Positions 48,527 to 57,804 of a DNA stretch of 64,000 nt are shown in pieces (position 1 is the stretch's first letter; every line of letters begins with the position of its first letter). The position numbers were made by a program, and so were the translations under genes. The DNA comes from DATAGF01 sp963819845 (GTDB lineage: Bacteria; Actinomycetota; Thermoleophilia; Miltoncostaeales; Miltoncostaeaceae), in NCBI GenBank assembly GCA_963819845.1, contig CAWFXQ010000008.1:620001-684000 (forward strand), given 5' to 3'. The notes under the pieces were generated by a model. That model saw only the letters and a list, made by a program, of their open reading frames with translations, was not told the DNA's origin and made no database searches.

Positions 48527-49753
48527 ATGGCCACCGATCTGCAGGCGGACGTCCGGCCGTCCCAGCGTCCGGCGCTGCGGACCGTGCCGCGCGTGGACGG
48601 GACGGTGGTGCTCGTGCTCTGGGTCGGCCACCGGCCGGGCCCCTGGGCGTGCCGCGCGCTCGAGCGCGCGGGCTACCGCGTCGTCCGCGCCCACCCGGAG
48701 GGGGCTTCGGGAGGCCGCACTCCCCGGTGCCCCTCGCCGCTGCGCTACCCGTCGGCCACGGCCGAGCCGGAGGCCTTCCGGCGCTTCGTCACCGAGACCT
48801 GCCACCGCGAGCGGCCCGCGACCGTGCTGCCCTTCGACGAGGACATCGTCCGCCTGCTGGCGCAGACGCCGCCCGACCTCGCCGGCGCCGTCGTGGCCGG
48901 GCCCGACGCCGCCCAGTACGAGGCGCTCTGCGACAAGGGCCGGCTGGCGCAGACCGCGGCCCGGGCGGGGGTTGACCACCCCCGGACGGTCGAGGTCGAC
49001 GGCCTCGGGCCGGCCCCCGCGCTGCCCCCCGCGCCCTGCATCGTCAAGCCGCGCATCTCGGGGTCGAGCGGCCTGTGGGAGAAGCCCATGCTGGCGACCA
49101 CCGACGCGGAGCGCGACGAGGCCGTCGGCGCCCTGGTCGCCGCCGGCATCCCCGCGCTCGTGCAGGAGCGCCTGAGCGGGCGGCGCTGGGTGGGCCACTG
49201 CGTGCGCTCCGCCACGGCCTTCGACTTCCTCGGGTTCCTGGTCGACCGCGACTACCCCCGCCTGGCGGGCCCGGCCTCGGTCATGCACACGGCGCCGGCG
49301 CCACTGCCGGTGATCGACGGCACGCTGCGGCTGCTCGACCTCGTCGGCTACCGCGGCCCCTGCAGCCTGAGCTTCATCGAGCAGGACGGGCGCTTCGTGG
49401 TGCACGACGTCAACCTGCGCCTCGGTGCCACCGTCGAGGCGTCCATCCGCGCGGGCTTCGACATCCCCAGCCGGGCCGTCGAGGCCGCCCTCGGGCGCCC
49501 GACCCGGCCGCTCCGCCGGGTGCGGCCGGTGCGCTACGTGCGCTTCGACGGCGAGATCCGCGAGCTCGCCCGCGCCGCGCGCGGCCGCAACGGCGACTCG
49601 CCCACCCGCCTGGCCCGCTGGATCGCGGGCGGCCTGGTCACCCCCGGCACGGTGCTCGACCCCTCCCCGTACGATCCCTCCTGGGCGCCGAGCGTGGCCG
49701 CCAAGCGCGCGGCCCGGGCGGCCCGCGCCGCCCGGAAGCGCCTCTCCCCCTAG
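48527..49753 (+). CDS. ATP-grasp protein, carboxylate-amine ligase type
   Basis: 408 residues, ATG start. N-terminal Rossmann-like region (VVLVLWVGHRPGPWACRALERAGYRVVRA), then the ATP-grasp fold: LPFDEDIVRLLAQ, CDKGRLAQTAARAGVDHPRT, APCIVKPRISGSSG, LVQERLSGRRW and the metal-binding FVVHDVNLRLGATVEAS. It would ligate a carboxylate to an amine or thiol using ATP. Related enzymes occur in peptide, polyamine and cell-wall-glycan tailoring. It stands alone with its own promoter, so the substrate is unknown. The last 20 residues are Ala/Arg-rich. Confidence 0.8.
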   Translation: MATDLQADVRPSQRPALRTVPRVDGTVVLVLWVGHRPGPWACRALERAGYRVVRAHPEGASGGRTPRCPSPLRYPSATAEPEAFRRFVTETCHRERPATVLPFDEDIVRLLAQTPPDLAGAVVAGPDAAQYEALCDKGRLAQTAARAGVDHPRTVEVDGLGPAPALPPAPCIVKPRISGSSGLWEKPMLATTDAERDEAVGALVAAGIPALVQERLSGRRWVGHCVRSATAFDFLGFLVDRDYPRLAGPASVMHTAPAPLPVIDGTLRLLDLVGYRGPCSLSFIEQDGRFVVHDVNLRLGATVEASIRAGFDIPSRAVEAALGRPTRPLRRVRPVRYVRFDGEIRELARAARGRNGDSPTRLARWIAGGLVTPGTVLDPSPYDPSWAPSVAAKRAARAARAARKRLSP

Positions 49754-49793
49754 CCCTCCGGCCGGACCCGCGTCAGGGCCGCTTACGCCGTCG

Positions 49794-49823
49794 TTGATCG
49801 GACGGACCGCAAGCACATAGCGT
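49794..49823 (+). promoter_or_regulatory. Promoter with -35 (TTGATC) and -10 (TAGCGT) boxes, 18-bp spacer
   Basis: TTGATC at 49794-49799 and TAGCGT at 49818-49823. The -10 box ends 9 bases before ATG 49833. This is the only candidate in the window where both hexamers are clear. Confidence 0.55.
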
Positions 49824-49832
49824 TACCCCGGG

Positions 49833-51051
49833 ATGCCGGACCTCACGGCCAACTCGGCGCTCGACGTCGTCATCGGGCTCGCCTTCGTCTTCTTCACGAT
49901 GAGCATCGTGGCCTCGGCGATCAACGAGGTGATCGCGGCGGCGCTCAACATGCGGGCCCGCACGCTCGAAGCGGGGCTGCGCGAGCTGCTCTCGGGCCGG
50001 CCTGGTGATGCGGAGAGGCCCGATGAGATGTCCGAGGAGAAGTGGGCGGCCCTCAGGGAGGATCTCGCGGCCGGGAAGAACGTCGAGAGACCCCCGCAGG
50101 TGGGCCCTGACGAATGGCCCGCGCTGCGCGATCGGTTGCGCAGCTGGTCCAAGTGGGACGACTTTCGCGGACAGGTTCGCTGGACGGCGCTCAAGACGCC
50201 CAAGCTGCTCCCCCTGCTCACCCTCGGGAGGAGGAACGGACGGTGGTCGCTGAGAAGGAGCGATCCTCTCCGGCGTCCGTCGTACGTGCCGCCGCGGGTG
50301 TTCGCGATGACGCTCCTCGACATGATGGCCCCGTCCACCAGGGCCGCGGACACCGCCACGATGAAGGAGGCCAAGAAGGCGACCGACGGCCTTCCGGACG
50401 GCTATCTCAAGCGCATGATGACCGACGCCCTCGAGACGGCGGGGACGGAGCGCGACCGCTTCGTCGCGGAGATCGAGGGCGCGTTCGACGAGCTGATGGA
50501 CCGGCTCTCCGGAAGGTACAAGCGCTGGTCGCAGGTCGTCTTGATCGTCATCGGCCTGGCCGTCGCCGGCGCCCTGAACGTTCAACAGCTTCTCCATCGC
50601 CGACCACCTCTACACCAACCAGGCCGTGCGCGAGGCCGTGGCGTCCGAGGCGGCGCAGGCCGTCGAGGACGGGGCGATCGACCGGTGCGTCGACGAGGCG
50701 ACGACGGAGGGCGGCGAGACCGACGGGCCAAGCACGGCCCAGCTCGCCGCCGACTGCGTCGCCGAGGTCAACCAGCTCGGCCTGCCGCTCGGCTGGGCCG
50801 GGGAGAACACGCCCGACGACGCCTGGGGCAGCCTCGGCAAGGCCCTCGGACTGCTGGTCACGGCCTTCGCGATCACCCTGGGCGCGCCCTTCTGGTTCGA
50901 CCTGCTCGGCAAGTTCGCGCGCCTGCGCGCCACGGGCAAGCGCGAGGGCACCGGCAAGAGCGGCGACCGCGCGGCCGTGGACCGCGACGACCGCAGCAGC
51001 GCGACGGTGCGGCGCCGCGACGGCAGCGGCGGCGGCGAGGACGGCGACTGA
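49833..51051 (+). CDS. Integral membrane protein of unknown function (one frameshift)
   Basis: ATG start. An N-terminal helix (LDVVIGLAFVFFTMSIVASAINEVIA) is followed by a soluble region of about 200 residues with RARTLEAGLRELL and MLLDMMAP-like helices. A second helix (WSQVVLIVIGLAVAGALN), a short loop with NSFSIADHLYTNQAVREAV, a third helix (LLVTAFAITLGAPFWFDLL) and a charged Gly-rich tail complete it. A doubled T near 50581 (GAACGTTCAAC for GAACGTCAAC) breaks the frame between ALNV and NSFSI. Similar large three-helix proteins are widespread but unassigned. Confidence 0.7.
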
Positions 51052-51074
51052 CCGCCGCCCCAGCGGGGACCAGA

Positions 51075-52064
51075 TCAGCCCAGCATGGCCTTGACGGTCT
51101 CGCGCTCCTCGACCAGCTCCGCGTTGGTGGCGGCGATCTTGGCGCGGGCGAAGTCGTCGTGCTCGAAGCCCTCCCGGACGACCTCGTAGGCCCCCGGCGA
51201 AACCGTGCGGACGGGGACCGAGGCCCAGACGCCCTCGTCGAAGCCGTAGGAGCCGTCCGAGCGCACGGCCACCGAGTGGAGCTCGGGGCCCGGGGTGTGG
51301 AGCGACCTCACGTGGTCGATGGCCGCGTTGGCCGCCGACGCCGCCGACGACAGGCCGCGCGCGTCGATGATGGCCGCGCCGCGCTTGCCGACGGTGGGGA
51401 GGAACTCGCCCTCGAGCCACGCGTGGTCGTCGATGACCTCGCGAGCGGGCCTGCCGCCGATGCGGGCGTTGGTGAAGTCGGCGAACATCGTCGGCGAGTG
51501 GTTGCCGAAGACGATGATGTCCTCGACCTCGGCGACGTGCACCCCCGCCTTCTGGGCGAGCTGGGTGCGGGCCCGGTTCTGGTCGAGCCGGGTCATTGCC
51601 GTGAAGCGCTCGGGCCCGAGACGGCGGGCCTGGGCCGCGGCGATCATGCAGTTGGTGTTGCACGGGTTGCCGACCACCACGACGCGCGCCTCGTCGGAGG
51701 CGACCTCGTCGATCGCCGACCCCTGCTCCACGAAGATCCTGCCGTTGTCCGTGAGCAGCTCGGCCCGCTCCATGCCCGGGCCGCGGGGCTTGCTGCCGAT
51801 CAGGATGCACCAGTCGGCGCCGGCGAAGGCCTCGCGCGGGTCGGCGCTCAGGGTCATGCCGGCCAGCAGCGGGAAGGCGCAGTCGTCGAGCTCCATCGCC
51901 ACCCCGCGCAGGGCCTTCTGCGGGCCCTCGGCCGGGATCTCGAGCAGCTGCAGGACGACCGGCCGGTCCTTTCCGAACGCCTCCCCCGCCGCGATGCGGG
52001 GGAGGATCGAGTAGCCGATCTGCCCCGCGGCGCCGGTGACGGCGACGCGCAGCGGGGCCGTCAA
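51075..52064 (-). CDS. mdh: Malate dehydrogenase
   Basis: 329 residues, TTG start overlapping the isocitrate dehydrogenase stop (TTGA). NAD motif GAAGQIGYSIL, then SKPRGPGMERAELL, VGNPCNTNC, the substrate-binding RLDQNRARTQLAQ and the catalytic His in FGNHSPTMFAD. This is the cytosolic-type MDH common in actinobacteria. It oxidises malate to oxaloacetate. Coupling with isocitrate dehydrogenase makes a two-gene citric-acid-cycle operon next to the succinate dehydrogenase genes. Confidence 0.95.
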   Translation of the reverse strand: MTAPLRVAVTGAAGQIGYSILPRIAAGEAFGKDRPVVLQLLEIPAEGPQKALRGVAMELDDCAFPLLAGMTLSADPREAFAGADWCILIGSKPRGPGMERAELLTDNGRIFVEQGSAIDEVASDEARVVVVGNPCNTNCMIAAAQARRLGPERFTAMTRLDQNRARTQLAQKAGVHVAEVEDIIVFGNHSPTMFADFTNARIGGRPAREVIDDHAWLEGEFLPTVGKRGAAIIDARGLSSAASAANAAIDHVRSLHTPGPELHSVAVRSDGSYGFDEGVWASVPVRTVSPGAYEVVREGFEHDDFARAKIAATNAELVEERETVKAMLG

Positions 52065-53152
52065 GCGGCGACCTTCAGCTTCTCGATGATCGCGTCGGCC
52101 ACCTCGGAGGTGCCGACCGCCGTCGGGTCGTCGCGGTGGGGCTTCATGTCGTAGGTGACGTTCTCCCCTTCGCGGATGACGTCGGCGATCGCGCCCTCCA
52201 TCCGGTCGGCCGCCTCGGTCTCCCCGAGGTACCGCAGCATCATGACTCCCGACAGCATCATCGCGATCGGGTTGACCTTGTTCATGCCGGCGTACTTCGG
52301 CGCGCTGCCGTGGGTCGGCTCGAACAGGGCGGCGTGGGTGCCGATGTTGGCGCCCGGCGCCACGCCGAGGCCGCCGACCAGGCCGGCGCCGAGGTCGCTG
52401 AGGATGTCGCCGTAGAGGTTGGGGAGCACGAGCACGTCGTACAGCTCGGGCTTCTGCACGAGCTGCATGCACATGTTGTCGACGATGCGCTCCTCGAACT
52501 CGATGTCCGGGTAGTCCTTGGCCACCTCGGTGGCGACGGCGAGCCAGAGGCCGTCGGTGTGCTTCATGATGTTGGCCTTGTGCACGGCCGTGACCTTCTT
52601 GCGGTCGTTCTCGCGGGCGTACTCGAAGGCGAACCTGACGACGCGCTTCGTGCCCTCCACCGAGATCGGCTTGATCGAGATGCCCGAGTGCTCGTTGAGG
52701 TGCACGCCCGGGGACAGCTCCTCGATCTTGGCCGCCAGGGCCAGCTCCTCGGTGGTGTCCTTCTCGAACTCGATGCCGGCGTAGAGGTCCTCGGTGTTCT
52801 CGCGCACGATGACGAGGTCGATGCCGTCGTACTTCGAGCGGACGCCGTCGTAGCTCTTGCAGGGGCGTACGCAGGCGTAGAGGTCGAGGGCCTTGCGTAG
52901 AGCGACGTTCACGCTGCGGAAGCCGCGGCCGACGGGGGTGGTGATCGGGCCCTTGATCGCGACCGTGTTCCGCTTGATCGACTCGATCACGGCGTCGGGC
53001 AGCGGCGTGCCCGCGGTCTCCATGATGTCGACGCCGGCCTCCTGGACGTCCCAGTCGAAGTCCACACCGGTCGCGTCCAGGACGCGCTTGGTGGCCTCGG
53101 CGATCTCGGGTCCGGTGCCGTCGCCGGGGATGAATGTGACGCGGTGTGCCAC
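52061..53152 (-). CDS. icd: Isocitrate dehydrogenase, isopropylmalate-dehydrogenase-like type
   Basis: 363 residues from GTG 53152, with GGAGC nine bases upstream. FIPGDGTGPEI at the start; SVNVALRKALDLYACVRP carries the substrate Ser, Asn and Arg residues of isocitrate rather than isopropylmalate enzymes; VRENTEDLYAGIE; the metal site NLYGDILSDLGAGLVGG; and EPTHGSAPKYAG. It decarboxylates isocitrate to 2-oxoglutarate. The short length and sequence suggest the NAD-type branch, but cofactor choice is not certain. Confidence 0.93.
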   Translation of the reverse strand: MAHRVTFIPGDGTGPEIAEATKRVLDATGVDFDWDVQEAGVDIMETAGTPLPDAVIESIKRNTVAIKGPITTPVGRGFRSVNVALRKALDLYACVRPCKSYDGVRSKYDGIDLVIVRENTEDLYAGIEFEKDTTEELALAAKIEELSPGVHLNEHSGISIKPISVEGTKRVVRFAFEYARENDRKKVTAVHKANIMKHTDGLWLAVATEVAKDYPDIEFEERIVDNMCMQLVQKPELYDVLVLPNLYGDILSDLGAGLVGGLGVAPGANIGTHAALFEPTHGSAPKYAGMNKVNPIAMMLSGVMMLRYLGETEAADRMEGAIADVIREGENVTYDMKPHRDDPTAVGTSEVADAIIEKLKVAA

Positions 53153-53186
53153 TGGGGCAGCTCCTTCGATGGCGCTTCGCTGACGA

Positions 53187-53208
53187 GCGGCCGCCCGAGG
53201 GCGGCCGC
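53187..53208. terminator. Perfect hairpin between the SLC13 and isocitrate dehydrogenase genes
   Basis: GCGGCCGCCC-GA-GGGCGGCCGC, a 10-bp stem with a 2-base centre. It lies 55 bases after the SLC13 stop and 35 bases before the icd start. It can terminate the carrier gene or sit in the icd leader. Confidence 0.5.
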
Positions 53209-53262
53209 AACCCACGGGATCATACCGGAGCCCGGGGTCCGACCCCCCGACTCCGGACGGGC

Positions 53263-55056
53263 TCAGCGCAGGGGCCAGGCGATCGGGATCACGACCAGGG
53301 ACACGATCAGCATCACGATCACGAGCGGGAAGCCGAGCCGCGCGAAGTCGCCGAAGCGGTAGCCGCCCACGCCGTAGACCATCGTGTTGGTCTGGTAGCC
53401 GATCGGCGTCAGGAACGACGACGAGGCCCCGATCGCCACCGCGAAGGCGAAGGGCCGGGGATCCAGGCCCGCCGACACCGCGGTCGCGACGGCCACGGGG
53501 AACAGCAGCGCGGCGGCCGCGTTGTTGCTGATCATCTCCGTCACGACGATCGTCGCGAGCATCACCCCGGCGAGCAGGCCGACGTCGCCGAACGCCCCGA
53601 AGGGCTCGATCAGCGTGTCGGCGAGGGTGTCCGCGAGCCCGCTCACCTGGATCGCCTGGCCCAGGCCGAAGCTGGCGGCGATCACCACGATGACGTCCAG
53701 GTCAACCGAATCGCGGGCCTCCGTCGGCGAGAGCACCCGCAGCGCGACGACCGCGAAGGCGGCGAGCAGCGCCGCCGGGAGGATGTCGAGGACGCCGGTG
53801 CCGACCAGGACGAGGAGGGTGACGATGACCAGGCCCACGACCGGGGCCTTCTCCTCGCGGGGCGGGCCGTCGCCGCCGAGCGGGGCGATCAGCAGGAAGT
53901 CGCGCCGGTCGAGGGCCCGGGGACGGAAGGCCGGCCCGGCGAGCACGAGCAGGACGTCGCCCGGGCGCAGGCGCACCTCGCCGAGCTTGCCCTCCACGCG
54001 CTCGTCGGCGCGGTGGATCGCGATGACCGCCCCGCCGTAGCGGCCGCGGAAGCCGGCCTCGCGCAGCGTGCTCCCGACCAGCGCCGAGCCGGGGGCGACC
54101 ACGGCCTCGTAGAGGCGGCGCTCGATCGTCGAGCCGACCGCCGCGAAGTGCCGCTCCTGCACGGAGACGAGGCCGCGCATCTGCTGCAGGTCGAGGATCC
54201 GCGCCACGTTGCCCGCGAACGTGAGCCGGTCGCCTGCGGACAGCACCTCGTCGGGCCGCACGGACGAGATCCGGTGGCCGTCGGGCCGCTCCACCTCGAC
54301 GAGGTAGACGCCCAGCAGGCTGCGCAGCCCCCCCTCGGCCACGCTCTTGCCGGCGATGGTGCCCTCGGCGGTGACCTCCATCTCCACCGTGAACTCGCGG
54401 GCGTCGATGTCCACGCTCTCGCTGGGGGCGCGGCGGTCGGGCAGCAGGAAGGGCGTGACCGCGAGCATCACGAGCACCGAGAGGATGGCCAGCGGCAGGC
54501 CCACCGCCCCGATCTCGAAGAGCCCCATCGGCTCCTGGCCCGCGTCCTCCATCAGGCCGGACACCACGAGGTTGGTCGAGGTGCCGATCAGCGTGATGGT
54601 CCCGCCGACCACGGCCGCGAAGCTCACCGGCATGAGGAAGCGCGAGGGCGAGCGGCCCGTGCGCCGGCACCACGACAGGACCGGGGGGATCGCCATGGCG
54701 ACGATCGGGGTGTTGTTGAGGAAGGCCGACGTGGCGGCCGTCGGCACCACGATCCGGGCCAGCGTCCCGCGCTCCCCGGGCTCGCGGGCGGCGGACGAGC
54801 GCGAGGGCAGGCGCGATGCCACGAGCTCGAGCACGCGCGTGCGGCCCGCCGCCGCGGCGAGCACGTAGAGCGCCGCGACGGTGAGCGGCGCCGAGTTCGA
54901 GAAGCCCGAGAAGGCCTCGTCGGCGTTGACCACCCCGGCCACGAGCAGCACGACGAGCCCGCCGAGGATCGTGAGCGCGGGCGACAGGCGCTCGGCGACC
55001 AGCACGCCGAGGACGCCGAGGATGACGAGCAGGGTGAGGACCTCGTCGAAGCTCAC
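53263..55056 (-). CDS. SLC13/DASS-type carrier with two RCK_C (TrkA-C) domains
   Basis: 597 residues, GTG start. N-terminal half with about five helices and the substrate/Na motifs SAFLNNTPIVAMAIP and TLIGTSTNLVV. Two cytosolic RCK_C domains follow (about 215-295 and 300-385; LVEVERPDGHRISSVRPDEVLSAGDRLTF and AGFRGRYGGAVIAIHRADERVEGKLGEVRLRPGDVLLVLAG). The second transport half has TEMISNNAAAALLFPVAVA and GYQTNTMVYG. Carriers of this layout move dicarboxylates, sulfate or other anions. Its position between icd/mdh and sdhABE suggests a di- or tricarboxylate. Confidence 0.85.
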   Translation of the reverse strand: MSFDEVLTLLVILGVLGVLVAERLSPALTILGGLVVLLVAGVVNADEAFSGFSNSAPLTVAALYVLAAAAGRTRVLELVASRLPSRSSAAREPGERGTLARIVVPTAATSAFLNNTPIVAMAIPPVLSWCRRTGRSPSRFLMPVSFAAVVGGTITLIGTSTNLVVSGLMEDAGQEPMGLFEIGAVGLPLAILSVLVMLAVTPFLLPDRRAPSESVDIDAREFTVEMEVTAEGTIAGKSVAEGGLRSLLGVYLVEVERPDGHRISSVRPDEVLSAGDRLTFAGNVARILDLQQMRGLVSVQERHFAAVGSTIERRLYEAVVAPGSALVGSTLREAGFRGRYGGAVIAIHRADERVEGKLGEVRLRPGDVLLVLAGPAFRPRALDRRDFLLIAPLGGDGPPREEKAPVVGLVIVTLLVLVGTGVLDILPAALLAAFAVVALRVLSPTEARDSVDLDVIVVIAASFGLGQAIQVSGLADTLADTLIEPFGAFGDVGLLAGVMLATIVVTEMISNNAAAALLFPVAVATAVSAGLDPRPFAFAVAIGASSSFLTPIGYQTNTMVYGVGGYRFGDFARLGFPLVIVMLIVSLVVIPIAWPLR

Positions 55057-55058
55057 GA

Positions 55059-55075
55059 GGCGGCATCATGCCGCC
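55059..55075. promoter_or_regulatory. Palindrome between the SLC13 and sdhA genes
   Basis: GGCGGCAT-C-ATGCCGCC is a perfect 8+1+8 palindrome starting 3 bases upstream of the carrier's GTG, in the divergent gap to sdhA. An operator for the carrier gene is plausible. Confidence 0.42.
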
Positions 55076-55119
55076 CCGGGAGGGCCGTCTGTACCTGGGG
55101 GGCCCGGATGGCCGTCCGG

Positions 55120-55125
55120 TAGGCT
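55120..55125 (+). promoter_or_regulatory. Putative -10 box (TAGGCT) of sdhABE
   Basis: TAGGCT would give a leader of about 30 bases with a GGGGG tract before GTG 55163. Confidence 0.35.
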
Positions 55126-55162
55126 TCTGTCGAGAAGTCGTCGAGCCCGGGGGTCGTCGAAG

Positions 55163-56857
55163 GTGTTGAGCCATGACGTCGTGGTGGTGGGAGCCGGCCT
55201 CGCCGGGATGCGGGCCGCCATCGCCGCGCACGAGGCGGGCGCGGACGTCGCCCTGGTGACCAAGGTCCACCCCGTGCGCAGCCACTCCGGCGCGGCCCAG
55301 GGCGGCATCAACGCGGCACTCGGCAACGAGACCGACGACAGCCCCGACAACCACACCTTCGACACGGTCAAGGGCTCCGACTACCTGGGCGACCAGGACG
55401 CCATCGAGATCCTCTGCGAGATGGCGCCGGGCGAGATCATCCAGCTCGAGCACTGGGGCGCGGTCTTCAGCCGCCACGAGACGACGGGCAAGATCGCCCA
55501 GCGCCCGTTCGGCGGGGCCGGCTTCCCGCGCACCTGCTTCGCCGCCGACCTCACCGGCCTGGTCATCCTCCACACCCTCTACACGGTGTGCGTGAAATAC
55601 GAGATCCCGACCTACGAGGAGTGGTTCGTCACCGAGCTGGTCAAGGACTCCTACGGCGGCTGCTGCGGCGTGGTGGCCTACGACATGGTCCACGGCGCCA
55701 TCCAGACGGTCGGCGCGAAGTCGGTCGTGCTCGCCACCGGGGGCGCCGGGCGCGTCTACCGGCCATCCACGAACTCCCACTCCTCGACCGGCGACGGCAT
55801 GGGCCTCGCGCTGGCGGCCGGGGTGCCGCTGAAGGACATGGAGTTCATGCAGTTCCACCCCACGACGCTCAACCCGTCCGGCGTGCTCGTCACCGAGGGC
55901 GCCCGCGGCGAGGGCGGCTACCTGCTCAACAACGCCGGCGAGCGCTTCATGAGCAAGTACGCGCCCAACAAGCTCGAGCTGGCGTCGCGCGACGTGGTGT
56001 CGCGCTCGGAGGCGACCGAGATCCTCGAGGGCCGCGGGGTGGACGGCTCGGTGATGCTCGACCTGCGCCACCTCGGGCGCGAGAAGATCATGGAGCGGCT
56101 GCCGCAGATCCGCGAGCTGGCGATGGCCTTCGCGGGGGTCGACCCCATCGAGGCGCCGATCCCGGTGCGGCCCGGCGCCCACTACCACATGGGCGGCGTG
56201 CACGTGGACTCGTGGGGGGCCGCGCCGCACATGCCGGGCCTGTTCGCCGCCGGCGAGTGCTCCTGCGTCTCGGTGCACGGCGCCAACCGGCTGGGCGGCA
56301 ACTCGCTGCTCGAGGCCGTGGTCTACGGCGCCCGCATCGGCGCCGCCGCCGCGCGCTACGCCACGGACGTCTTCAACGGCCGCGCGCCCGAGGCGACCCC
56401 GGCGGCGGCCTCCGACTACGAGCGGCGGCTGCGCGAGCTGCTGGAGCGCCAGCGCGGCCCGCGCCAGCACGAGATCCGCGACGAGCTGGCAGACACGATG
56501 CAGGAGCAGGTCGGGGTCTTCCGCACCGGCGACGAGCTGCGCGCGGCCCAGGCCACCGTCGAGCGGCTGCGCGAGAAGTACAAGGGCGTGATCGTCACCG
56601 ACAAGGGGCGCAGCTTCAACCAGTCGCTGATCCACACCATCGAGACCGGCTACCTGCTCGACCTCGCCCTCACCATGGTGACCGGCGCGGTCGAGCGCAC
56701 CGAGAGCCGCGGCGCCCACTCGCGCCTCGACTTCCCGGAGCGCGACGACGAGAGCTGGATGAAGCACACGCTGTCCTACCTCGAGGACGACCAGATCCGC
56801 CTGGACTACTCCGAGGTCACCATGACGACGTACGAGCCCCAGGTGAGGTCCTACTGA
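55163..56857 (+). CDS. sdhA: Succinate dehydrogenase flavoprotein subunit
   Basis: 564 residues from GTG 55163 (the next codon, TTG, is an alternative). FAD-binding VVVGAGLAGMRAA, the covalent-FAD His41 in RSHSGAAQGGI, substrate motifs FMQFHPTTL and TEGARGEGG, HYHMGGV, and the FAD-proximal NRLGGNSLLEA. It oxidises succinate to fumarate, or the reverse. Its stop overlaps sdhB by one base. Together with the CCG-domain subunit it forms a type-E complex. Confidence 0.95.
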   Translation: MLSHDVVVVGAGLAGMRAAIAAHEAGADVALVTKVHPVRSHSGAAQGGINAALGNETDDSPDNHTFDTVKGSDYLGDQDAIEILCEMAPGEIIQLEHWGAVFSRHETTGKIAQRPFGGAGFPRTCFAADLTGLVILHTLYTVCVKYEIPTYEEWFVTELVKDSYGGCCGVVAYDMVHGAIQTVGAKSVVLATGGAGRVYRPSTNSHSSTGDGMGLALAAGVPLKDMEFMQFHPTTLNPSGVLVTEGARGEGGYLLNNAGERFMSKYAPNKLELASRDVVSRSEATEILEGRGVDGSVMLDLRHLGREKIMERLPQIRELAMAFAGVDPIEAPIPVRPGAHYHMGGVHVDSWGAAPHMPGLFAAGECSCVSVHGANRLGGNSLLEAVVYGARIGAAAARYATDVFNGRAPEATPAAASDYERRLRELLERQRGPRQHEIRDELADTMQEQVGVFRTGDELRAAQATVERLREKYKGVIVTDKGRSFNQSLIHTIETGYLLDLALTMVTGAVERTESRGAHSRLDFPERDDESWMKHTLSYLEDDQIRLDYSEVTMTTYEPQVRSY

Positions 56858-57804
56858 TGCCGACCACCACGTTCGACGTCTTCCGCTACCAGCCCGACAC
56901 GACGCCGGAGCCCTACCGCCAGGCCTTCGACCTGGAGCACGGCGAGGACCTGACGCTGCTCGACGCCATCCTCGACCTGCAGAACGAGCAGGACGGCTCC
57001 CTGGCGGTCCGCTACTCGTGCCGCAGCGCCATCTGCGGCTCCTGCACCTGCAGGGCCGACGGCAAGACCGTTCTGGCCTGCATGACCCAGGTCGAGGACG
57101 TCAAGCGCGAGTCGGGCAGCGACACCGTGGCGGTCGATCCGATGGGCAACTTCGCCCCCCTCAAGGACCTGATCGTCAACCTCGACCCGTTCTGGGAGAA
57201 GTTCCGGTCGGTCAAGCCCTACCTGATCCCCGACGACCCGCCCCCCGAGGGCGAGCGCATCGTCCCCAAGGAGGCGATGCAGAAGATCTACAACGAGAGC
57301 AAGTGCATCCTCTGCGCGGCCTGCTACTCGGAGTGCAACTCGTTCGCGGCCGACCCGGAGTTCGTGGGCCCGGCGGCCTTCGCCTGGGGCTACCGCTTCG
57401 CCGGCGACGTGCGCGACAGCCAGCGCAAGCAGCGCGCCAAGCTCTACTCCGGCGACCACGGCGTCTGGGACTGCACCCGCTGCATGTACTGCAACGAGCG
57501 ATGCCCCAAGGGCGTGGACCCGCGCGACGCGATCGAGAAGCTCGGGGGGATCGCCTTCGCCGAGGGCGTCACCCGCGACAAGGGCGCCCGGCACGCCAAG
57601 GCGTTCCTGATCTCGATGCGAACCGGGGGCAAGCTCAACGAGACCCTGCTGGTGCCGTACACCGACCCGATCGGCGCCCCCCTCGACACCCCCTTCGCCC
57701 TGCGGATGATCCGCCACGGCAAGGCCCCGTCGCCGATCCCCCACCGCATCAAGAAGCTGAACGAGGTCAAGACCCTGATGAAGAACGTCAAGGAGACGAT
57801 CTAG
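56857..57804 (+). CDS. sdhB: Succinate dehydrogenase iron-sulfur subunit, type E
   Basis: 315 residues. [2Fe-2S] ligands in SCRSAICGSCTCRADGKTVLAC. The first [4Fe-4S] motif is CILCAACYSECN. The third cluster site reads CTRCMYCNERCPKG, with a Cys at the position that is Ile/Ser in ordinary SdhB (CxxIxxC), so it should hold a second [4Fe-4S] instead of a [3Fe-4S]. This is the signature of type-E (SdhABE) enzymes. It also has a longer C-terminal tail than classical SdhB. The tail overlaps the next gene by one base. Confidence 0.93.
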   Translation: MPTTTFDVFRYQPDTTPEPYRQAFDLEHGEDLTLLDAILDLQNEQDGSLAVRYSCRSAICGSCTCRADGKTVLACMTQVEDVKRESGSDTVAVDPMGNFAPLKDLIVNLDPFWEKFRSVKPYLIPDDPPPEGERIVPKEAMQKIYNESKCILCAACYSECNSFAADPEFVGPAAFAWGYRFAGDVRDSQRKQRAKLYSGDHGVWDCTRCMYCNERCPKGVDPRDAIEKLGGIAFAEGVTRDKGARHAKAFLISMRTGGKLNETLLVPYTDPIGAPLDTPFALRMIRHGKAPSPIPHRIKKLNEVKTLMKNVKETI

